A DNA stretch of 64,000 nucleotides from Bugula neritina (Eukaryota > Bryozoa > Gymnolaemata > Cheilostomatida > Bugulidae): NCBI GenBank assembly GCA_964035545.1, contig OZ037765.1, positions 7,266,698-7,330,697 on the forward strand, written 5' to 3'. Position 1 is the first letter of the stretch; each line of letters starts with the position of its first letter. Shown one piece after another: positions 54,601 through 64,000 of this stretch. The position numbers and the translations under genes are program-made. The notes under the pieces are model-generated. The model did not search any database, was not told the origin of the DNA, and was given only the letters and a program-made list of their open reading frames with translations.

Positions 54601-57600
54601 AAAGAGTAGCTTTCAAAAACTAACTAAAAATAGAATCAATACTATTATCAAGGATTATACATTCTGATCAGCCTTAAAGTAAGGTAAGAACATCTTGTGA
54701 ATTTATTATAAATAATAAAAAAAATGTCATTTTGAAGAAATTAATTAAAGATATAGTAACATAAATTCTTTGAGTGCTAATAGTAATATAATTTTTATAA
54801 TATTAGCACTTGCGGTCGATACTAATATTGTTAATAGCAATGTCCAAAATCAAGTGTGCAAAGAAAAGCTGATTTTCATTATTAGCACTTAAAAATGATG
54901 AGAGAATTTCTATCATTCAAAGCATTCAAACACTAATAAAATGACTCACTAACCACCGTGACTAGAACTAGTCTACTATTAGGTATAGTTGTCTTTTTAT
55001 TGTTGGAATGACTTTAATAAGTTCAAAATTAGACTTATCATCAACCAAACAAATTAATTTCTCTCACAGGCTTTATTGCTTCAATTTTATCAACTACAAA
55101 ACTTTAAAGCCATTTTTTCAAGAGTTGCTATCTCGTCATATGACTTCTTGGAGTGAATAAATTGTGTATATACATAGTGCCAAGTGATCGGCAAAAAATA
55201 CACAATATTCTGCTTCAGTCCATCTCTAAAACTACTAGGCTGTGTATCTACACTTCTATGTCTAAATTGCACTGAAATGTACAGCAAGCAAGCATTGCTA
55301 GTGAAATATAAGTTTCTCACCTCAAATACTCGAGAGCCAGAAGACATTCCCCGGATTGCCAGTCCATATAGTAGAGATAGTTGACCTAGAGACCTAAGGC
55401 AATACAGAATGTTACTATGTCTATAGCTTACCACAAAGGTCTACTGGTGACACTATGATTATGACTATGATAATCTCTAGTATAAATACCAAATCTCAAA
55501 ACCATATATTAGACACATTTAAAGGGGACTGTTGAAAAAAATGACATTACAATATTTGAAACCTGTACACTTTTTATAGTGTTTTTAAAGTTTACCAGTT
55601 ACTACTTGTAAACAACGTAAAGCTGAAAACAACATACTTTTGTATGGTTTGTGTGGAGACAAGAAATGACATAAGATCTCCTGCAGTAAGTTGGTTGCCG
55701 GCCATTAAACTTCCACCAGCCACCAGCACTCCTAGTACCATACCTACCATACCATGATACATTAACACACAGCCATGTAACACACATAGCAAGCACAGAC
55801 ACTTTAATACAGAGCTCCTTCCATATCTCACTAAGCTGCGGGCCCCTAAACCTCAATTCGTGACATATTAGAATACCAGATTTAACTCACGAATCTGATA
55901 AATTCGGCCATTTTGTCCTTATACACACATACACAAGCTACAAAATTGGGATCCAAGCCCTTCTTGTGATTTATGGAATTTCATGAGAAATGGACCTGTG
56001 AGATGTGGAGGGAGCACTGTATATATGTTTAATACAAAATGACATTGTATTACAACATAAACAGAGCAGGACTATAAAACATAAAGTCCTTATTACTCAG
56101 AAATACAGTAACAAAAAGCAACTCGGCGCAATGCAATTTAACACAATACAACAGAATTGGTGATACCAAAATACAAGTAATTTGTAACCTTATTCTCACC
56201 ATTTAAGCAAAAATTCGTAAGCCCTTGAAACACTCCAATAGCATATCCTAACCTTTGGTTGAGAATACACGACTTTGTTATTTCTTTATTGAATAACCTG
56301 CAACACGCATGAAAAATTTTGAGTAAAAAAAACCATAAAAATAATGAACTTCTATACAAAAAGTATTACAAAAAACCAATAAAACTCTGCTAATAAGCAT
56401 CACTATAGTCTTATCACACAATAATATGATCAACTAACTCTGTTTCTTTATCTTCCATAGCAAAAGCTCTGACAGTTCTAACATTGCCCACTGCTTCATC
56501 AGCTACCCCTGTAGCTAAGGCCAACTGAAAAACACATACACTGAAATGGTTACTCTGTTGAATGATTAGATTAAAAAAAATATTTACAGTAAATCCAGTG
56601 TAAATATCTGACTAACCTGTTCCTGAGATCGGCGACTCAACGCCCTTAGCCCAGCTCCCATAACCCAGCCACAGCCGACTAGTGCGGGCACTAGTACTAA
56701 CAACACTGAGGTTAATCCAGGTGACACATAGACTAGAGCTATACTTGAGCCTGCAATCTGCATGAAAATTTTTATGTAATGTTTGTCATTGCAACAACAA
56801 TAGAATTAACAGCTTTATACAACGATAAAACTTAGACTAATAGACAATGTAATATTAAGAGAGGTTGAGAGCTTGCGTACTGCTAACACCCAATAATCAT
56901 TTGTCTCCTTGCCACACATTATATACTTGTACAAGTATAATCATTTGCACCGCTACAAAATTGTAAGTTTAAAATACCAATGACCTCTCAATGTATTCAA
57001 ACACAAATAAACAAGTGTTTCATTACAGAGCTCTATTTTTTAAATACGTAATGCTCATTAAAATATCCAACTAACTTATCAACAACTTAGACTTAATTCA
57101 ATGAGCAGAAATAAATTACAAAATAATAGTTCCCAAGTTTTTTTTAATAAAATTAATATTTTCATGTAACAATAGTCTGCCCATTATTGCTACTATTTAT
57201 TCATTGTAAAAACGTTTCAATGTATATTCAAACCATAAGATTTTCAGTTGCAAGTTATAATGATTTTTTAGTGACTTGAAAAATATTTAAACGAAATTCT
57301 TTATATTATATAGAAATATTATTTTTCACATAGTATTTTGACTTAAACATAGATCAATTTTGCACACAATGCAAATGCAATTTTAGCAGATAACTTAGAA
57401 AGCAGGCCAAAAACACCATCTTTCCAAATTGTTTGCAAACACATATCTAGCCGAAAAATCTTTATGCGAAACAAAATTTTCTACTCACACAAATTTATCT
57501 TCACGTATTCGAGAAATCAGCATAAATCAGCACACTTTCTCTCCGTTATGATTTACAGTCTAACACTCTAATACATTACATTACAACTTTTTTAAACTGT

Positions 57601-59809
57601 GTTACAACTTGAAAATTCCTTTGACATCAGTTAATTACCAATGAACAACTTGTTAACTCATAATGAAATTAAATGTAACTTCTAATTTTGTATTTATTTT
57701 CAACTCTTTACCTGTGTCACAGCCCGTAGACCTTGAGATATGCACATTTTAAATGAACTTTTGAATTCCTGAACATCCCCTGTTAATCTACAAACATAAT
57801 ATAATTTCTAAGCGACGAGGTTAAAAAACAGATGTGATCGAAATGCTGCAGATTTTCCAAAATCAGAACTTTTGCCATCACGGTAACCTTTTTACAACAA
57901 TTGCTATGCATAGAGCATGCACTTTTACAGACAAAATATTGTGACATTCAAGAAAAACACATCTAAGAATTTTGATAATCTATTTTCTGAGATTCATAAA
58001 AATAAAAGATATAACATGACAAAATTCGGAAAGCAAATGCTTTTTTGTAAAGGGAATCTTTCTCCAACTTATAGCATGCTAGCTACGGACTATTTAACCC
58101 AATACTGCTGTGATGCAATAAAACAAGAAATCTTTAAATACTGGTCAGGTAACCTATAAACTTTTTACCTGTGTATAATAGCACCAGTCTTATTCTTGTC
58201 GAAAAAAGCAATATCTTGTCTGATGATGTTGTTAAATAGATTTTTTCTCATCCTAGCAGCTAGTCTTTCTCCACTGTGTGACAGCAATGCGATGTAGGAA
58301 AATGTAAATAATGCCTAAAATAATACAGCAAGGTGTATGTTTAACTAAAATTAAAACTAAATAAAATTCTGTAGAATGAGGTGCACAGTAAAGAAAAAAA
58401 CTATGTCAGGGAAGAGTGAATAATGACAAAATTTATAGAACTTTTCAAAACTAAATTAGGGCGGTTAAAACTTGATTTAAATAGTATAAATTAAAGCTTT
58501 GCCTTCTAACATTATTTGGTATAAAACAATAAGCAGAATCAACAATTGAAGCATACTAACATCAAATCATATACATTAAATTATTGTCTAATTTATGAAC
58601 AGGGAAAGATGGAAATAAAATGATACATAAATCGTTATACATGAGCTGCATGTGGACAAATAATATTTAAATTCACCTGAAGAGAGTAGGTAACGAGTAT
58701 TTTGAAAACAGGTTCTTTCATTTGACTCCAGAAGTTGTCTCCCTGATTGTTGGCTGTGAATTTAGTCAAGTTATTAACAATAACTCCAAGTTGCAGGGGT
58801 ATTTGTATATTAGCGAATGCCACTACCATCGCACTCTAAAACATAATAAATCATGCAAAATACATTTTAACCAATAAACTCACTTTAAACACCCTTCAGA
58901 ATGTTTCGAAAAGAGTTGCTGTTTACTTCATTTAGAAATATTGATAAATACAATGAGTCGCAAATATTATCGATATAAAAATCTGCATGCTTACCGCAAT
59001 AGCTGCCAAAATATACCACAATTCTGGCCATAGCAGCTTTAACAACGTTTTCCAGCAAAATGTGAGCGCAGCCTTTTTTATAACTGGTTTTTTGATTGCA
59101 TCGGAGCGTTTGAGTTGTTCACATTTAGCAGTGGGTAAGCAGTAATAAGTGGATGGTATAGCCAGAGTACATAACACTGTATTTCGTAATACCTGCAAGC
59201 AATATAAATGAGTGAATATTAAAACGATATTACATAACACAAAATTTTTAAAATCAAACTTAGTTTTTACAACTGCTTAGAGCAATATAATACAGCTGAA
59301 AAATTGAACAAAAATTTTATTAAAACTCTTGAAACACGATCGAAATGTGTGACTATTATTGCATAGCATATAAATTGGCATCTTTATATACTGTATATTA
59401 TATTGTAAACTCTAAAATAAACAGGAGTTTGAATAAAAGAAAACTGTTTCCATCTATCAGTTTAATCTCTTATTTCAATAAGAATTGCAATTACTTTGAA
59501 AAATAAAATACTATCAGATTATTGTTAAAGAAGGCTTTGGCTAATAATTAAAAGAATTTTGTTTATACTAGATAAAATATCTCTAATCAAGCATTAGCTT
59601 TCTACTCATAAACTTTTCTTTAGGAAACAATAGGCTAATGTAGCTTTTACAAACAATGCATACAAACCTGTTTAAATCGACATTGAGGTTTCTTACTTTG
59701 TAAAAACTTCCAATAATCTTTTCTTAGCACATTGAAGTTGTGCTTCCACTGGCAACCAAGTTGTTGTGAAAACCTAGAGTGTAGTATAAGCCCTTGCACC
59801 AGATTCAAT
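51680..59809 (-). CDS. ABCB8: ABCB8-type mitochondrial half ABC transporter, 17 exons seen, first exon unresolved
   Basis: Minus-strand exons: 59668-59809, 58995-59192, 58677-58835, 58169-58314, 57712-57787, 56617-56757, 56439-56524, 56200-56297, 55638-55743, 55321-55393, 54190-54312, 53826-53898, 53346-53479, 53171-53242, 52882-53060, 52534-52681, 51680-51763. All join in phase to about 678 residues. One transmembrane domain ([53 protein letters not shown]) precedes one ATPase domain. Walker A GLSGGGKST, Q-loop FISQEPVLF, signature VSGGQKQR, Walker [16 protein letters not shown] and switch IAHRLST are all intact. Sequence and layout match ABCB8, an inner-membrane mitochondrial protein known as the ATP-binding subunit of the mitochondrial K-ATP channel and linked to iron handling. 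The visible N-terminus is basic but lacks an ATG, so a start exon lies upstream. Confidence 0.94.
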
Positions 59810-60789
59810 CTATATAATAAAATGTGACATAGTAAAGACGAAAAACATGTGTAAGTGTAGACTACAAAGACGCAGAAAATTTAGAAACATGCCTGAAAGA
59901 ACCCACTTATGTAAGAACAATATGCATTATGTAAATATACTTAAGACAACTGAATCACTTGAAGTCTTTGCTTGCACAGAAACATTTCATACCTGATAAG
60001 CATTCTTGATCCTATACTTGTTCACACTACAGCCTACAATGAATTGGTTGAACATTGAAAAAATATGTTACTTACATGTGGTGTATAGACAATTTACATA
60101 ATTTATGCCCTCTTATGATAAGTCATATGCTACTTTATAGCATCAAAAAGTTGTGCAGAAATCCAGCTTCATTAGCAGTTGAACAAGGCTATAATTGTAA
60201 AAACATTGCTCTCAGACTAGGTTTGTTAAATAAAAGTTTATAATTTATATTGTTGAAACTGCACATTTAAAACCTCATAAACAAAAAATGTTTTTGGGGC
60301 ACTTATAGATATAACAACTCAAAACACATCCTTACAACAATGATCATTATGAGTGGAGGTTCAATTTAAAAGATCATATTAAAACAGTTGTAATTTTAAT
60401 GTTTATGGTAATTTTGGTGTCCATATAAAAACTGATAATAATTGTAGTAGATATAGTATTGATCCAAACCAAACAAGCCAACCTGTACAGAATATGGGAA
60501 TAGTAATAATTAACAAAATTAGTAGCTTATAGCTTTGGCTACAGTAAGACTATGTGACCGCGTAGTCGTGCGATCGTGTGTGTTGAAATTCAACATGAAC
60601 ATGCCAATGGGCCATGGCCTATGGTGATGGGGCTAAGCCCAAAATACAACATCAACTACCCCTATCCTACTAAAATAAAAGCCATCACAATATGAATAAT
60701 GAATAAAATAAAATATATTTAATGTTTTAAAATTCAAATCAACTCTAATAACCTCTAAACTCTGAAGTCAACAATGTTTAGCCATTTAG

Positions 60790-60985
60790 GTCGAGAGCAG
60801 CTGTGGTCTAGTGATCAAAACACTAACAGTGAATAGTAATACCAATAACTAATAAGTATAACTAAATAGTAAAAGAAATGCAATTAAAAGGTCAGTGCAC
60901 GTGGTTTCAATTCCAGCAAAGACTATTAGTATTACTATTAGTGATTGGTGATGATGGAAAGGACATTCTGGTTTACTTTTAGCAT
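60790..60985 (+). mobile_element. tRNA-derived SINE carrying a simple-repeat expansion
   Basis: GAGCAGCTGTGGTCTAGTGA is the SINE head in plus orientation. It is followed by a run of AATA/ACTAAT-type simple sequence (about 60820-60890), then a B-box-like GGTTTCAATTCC near 60904 and TTGGTGATGATGGAAAGGAC near 60944. Compared with the other three copies, about 60 bases of repeat appear to have grown between the two promoter boxes. Confidence 0.55.
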
Positions 60986-62509
60986 TTCAGTTTACTGATA
61001 GTGATTTACATTTAGTCATAATTGTCCCTTTACCATTGCGATTATCATTATGATTATCAAATTGAAATATCATTACCATTATGATTACACTTACAGAAAA
61101 CGAGTCCTTAGCACACTTAAAAAAATCCTTTCCACCAGGGATTGGCACAGCAATGGCGACTATTTTATTACTACGACTATGAGACCAACTAGTACCAGTA
61201 TGAAGTTTGAGTTGAAATCCACTGTAAGTGCATGAACTTTTTTAAATTTATAAAATTAACTCTGAAACTGCAAGTGAATACTGAATATAATAACAAAAAG
61301 TTGAAAATAGATATAGTTGTAACGCAGTAAATTTGGCTTCATATATATGAAAGCAAAATATAAAAATATTTGCTATTAATAACCACAACAATAATCAATA
61401 AACAAATGAATGTCAATATAAAGAGTAGAAAAATAATAATAAAATTGCAATCCGATGATTACGATAACGATGGTGAAAATCATGAAAAAATTAATAAGTA
61501 AATAATGCAAAACTTGTTATAGCCTGAATTCTCAACTCTTACCTTGACCGTAGCAACTGTTCTCGTGAATGATGTACTCCGTCATTATATTAGAGTTGTC
61601 TTACTCATCACTTTAGTTTGCCACTGAGAGCTATTATCTTGCTAAAGGATTAAATAATATGAGTCTATACTGTTACTCTGCCTAGAACAGGAATGGGTAA
61701 CCTTTTAAGCATCATAAGGGCCAACTTAAAACAATAAATTTCTTGAGAGACTTCGTTGTATAAATATAATTTTTCCTGTATTTAATATAAACTACAAAAT
61801 ATTACATGCATGGTATTCAACAGATGTTGTATCTTGTTGCAATAACAATTGATATAGAATAAATAAAACTAAAGATGTTCTTTTTAGTCATATAGGAGAA
61901 TAAAAATCATATGATACTATTGAGGTTTGAGCCCTTCTGGTATCAATTCCATTGGCATTGTAGAAGGAGTCTTTATACACTGCTAATCTCATAAGCTATT
62001 CATGTTTATAAATTATAGGCCCATGTATTACTAGTCTATAAAATAGCAGAAAGAATTTATTTTCTACAAATAGCTAGCAATGAAAATTTTGACCGACTGT
62101 AGGTTGCTCACATTAGCTCTAGAGCTTTGGATTGTTGGTCCCCATATTTCATAATTACTAAAAATACGATAATTATAATACCAATTACACTTCAATTTAA
62201 ACATAGAAAAATGTTTAACATTTAAATGATTCTATTAATAGCATTTAAGAATTATAATATAATTTTCAATTATTGGCCTAATGAGTATTTTGTAGCCTAA
62301 TATCCATGTATGGAATAGCACTGACTGGAATAATGCATAAAGTTTGAATTGAATAAGACCTAAGCTAGAAGTGCCATCAGTATAAAGTTTAGGTCACAGA
62401 AATAAAAATTATAGTTTTGTAGATGAAAATTCTATATTTGAAAATAAGTTAGTGAGCTTAATTCGAAAAAGAATTGCTGCAAACAATTTATCTACAAAAA
62501 AGGTCATAT

Positions 62510-62515
62510 TTTATT
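62510..62515 (-). terminator. Candidate polyadenylation signal of the SH3-protein gene
   Basis: AATAAA on the minus strand lies about 415 bases after the stop at 62929-62931. Confidence 0.3.
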
Positions 62516-62928
62516 AAGAAATATTAATAGTAAATAATACATTTACAAAGTAAAAAAAACTATAAGCAATAAGTTAAAGTCAATATGTTGAATCTCACCA
62601 TCAAACTTAGCATAAGCCCTAATGCAGTAGTGTTACTATGTTAAACCTCAGAAGTGAAAGATTGCATAGGCATGGAAGACGGAGAGTGTATATGTTTTCG
62701 TAACAATTTTTACTATACACAAGAGGATGTCTGAGAAAATGACAATATAATACATTTACTATATTTTCCAGTGTTAACAAAATGAAGCAGAAAAGTGCAC
62801 AGTATTATAAGAATACAGGTCTAATCATTTCACATTAAATAAAACATATTGATGGTATAGAATACTCCAAACAGTTAGAATAAAGCATAATACATGTATA
62901 TCTAATGAGCACAACTAATTTGTACCAA

Positions 62929-63065
62929 TCAGATTGTTTCTACATAGTTGGAAGGAAACAGGCCCCTTTTCCCGTTGGGAGCCATGCCCATCCACCAACC
63001 CTCGTCTACTGTTTCTATATTTGTAATTAAGTCACCAGGATCAAATGATATCTCATCATCGTCAG
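62929..63065 (-). CDS. Last exon of a cortactin/Abp1-type SH3 protein (partial gene)
   Basis: This exon opens after a TTATTGCAG acceptor and codes 45 residues of an SH3 domain that ends at the protein's C-terminus. Its core reads [20 protein letters not shown], then [20 protein letters not shown], then VETI and stop. The ALYDY start of the SH3 must be on an upstream exon. A C-terminal SH3 with EISFDP and DEGWW is typical of cortactin and of drebrin-like/Abp1, both actin-binding proteins that link the cortex to endocytosis. ITNIE favours cortactin; the loop APNG and SNYVE could fit Abp1. No further exon of the gene was found up to 64000, so most of it lies outside the window. Confidence 0.85.
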
Positions 63066-64000
63066 CTGCAATAACAATATAAGCACCAAATATAGATCAC
63101 TATGCCGAGAGAACAATTTATTTCTAATAAATATTGCAAGGCACTGGTGAAGCCCAACAGATCTAAGAACCCTTCTGCTACTCCCACAGCTCTAATAGGC
63201 AAAAAAACTGTGCTCGAAGCCTAGTAATTTGATATACAAGTTCTACAATATATTAGAAAATGATTCTGAGTGAATTAAAATTCATGAAAAATGGAGTGTT
63301 GATATGGCTAGAAGATTATGAATTTACAAATTGCAACATACTAACAATACTTACAGAGAAACTATACAGAGTTCTACCAATTTAACAACTATTCATTAAA
63401 AGTGATTATATTCATAAATCAATACTTCTATGCTAATTGTGACAGTTTATTTTGATTATATGCAAACAATAACTACAAACATGCCTATTCACATAATGAT
63501 TGTAAAAGCAAGAATTGCAAAATTTGCTCCAAATCATTGTGCAAGATATTACAAAATTTATCAATGATAAAATTGACACTATTTATACAACAATGGATGG
63601 ATGCCAATGAAATGGTTAGCAAACAAAGAACACCATAGCATTTATATATATATATATATATAGTTTTTATGATTATATATATATATATAACGCACATCCT
63701 ATGCTATTGGATTACATAATTAGCTAGTACAACTCTCTTGCTTTCTACTCATGACAATGAATCAGAATGATTATCATGGCAAATTAAAAAACAGTGAAGC
63801 AATCATGGGAAGCAAGTATTAATCACTTTAAACAATATGGTGGTCACAACTAGAATGGAATAAAAATAGGAAAACTAAAACAAGACAAAGAATAGTTTGA
63901 TTCTACACAAATATTTAACAAAAAGTTCTGCAAATGGTGAGATTATAATGCTAGTTGGAGGCAAGCATCTTTATAATTCAGAGATGGTTGATAAGAAAGT
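63066..64000. other. Intron of the SH3-protein gene, no exon seen
   Basis: No exon was recognised on either strand. Two AT dinucleotide runs occur at about 63644-63661 and 63675-63690. Otherwise it is plain AT-rich intron sequence. Confidence 0.5.

Larger units (their letters stand above)
59810..62928. other. Stretch upstream of the ABCB8-like gene
   Basis: This should hold the first exon and promoter of the ABCB8-like gene. One candidate exon on the minus strand, 61543-61585, starts with ATG and codes MTEYIIHENSCYGQ before a GTAAGA donor in phase 1. It would fit an internal acceptor at 59793 but not the acceptor at 59810. A SINE lies at 60790-60985. Nothing else was supported. Confidence 0.4.

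Noticed and set aside
60000-60060. 41-base minus-strand exon candidate ending TATCAG before GTATGA upstream of the ABCB8-like gene
   Set aside because: Joined to the next exon in its own phase it leads to a stop codon, so it does not fit the model.

Overview
This is nuclear DNA from an invertebrate animal. The genes are split into many short exons with GT-AG introns, the intergenic and intron DNA is AT-rich (roughly two thirds A+T by eye), and it carries tRNA-derived SINEs, MITE-like elements and microsatellites. A caskin-type scaffold gene and a tetraspanin point to Metazoa. The species cannot be fixed from the window, and no prokaryotic or viral gene was seen. Gene models below were built by hand from splice sites, reading phase and recognised protein families.

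Layout: (1) Rab35-type small GTPase, + strand, 6 exons, 880-4123. (2) A two-domain saposin-like secreted or lysosomal protein, - strand, 7 exons, 4688-10802, tail to tail with Rab35. A TCACGTGA lysosomal-type E-box lies about 100 bases upstream of its start codon. (3) A 3.8 kb gene-free stretch with AT-rich repeats. (4) A tetraspanin, + strand, 7 exons, 14592-17894. (5) A caskin-like ankyrin/SH3/SAM/SAM scaffold gene, - strand, at least 20 coding exons over about 30 kb, 18533-48414, tail to tail with the tetraspanin. Its introns hold most of the window's mobile elements, including a 3.5 kb element with near-identical 682-base inverted arms. (6) A 3.3 kb gap that should hold the caskin promoter. 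(7) An ABCB8-type mitochondrial half ABC transporter, - strand, 17 recognised exons, 51680-59809, with an unresolved first exon upstream. (8) The last exon of a cortactin/Abp1-type SH3 protein, - strand, 62929-63065, continuing past the window.

The genes do not form a pathway or operon. Three concern membrane traffic or the endolysosome (Rab35, saposin, tetraspanin), two concern the actin or synaptic cortex (caskin, SH3 protein), and one is mitochondrial. The most notable structures are the long inverted-repeat element at 38100-41622, the foldback element with terminal tandem repeats at 9084-9750, a small TA-flanked MITE family, and several near-perfect RFX X-box palindromes in the caskin introns.
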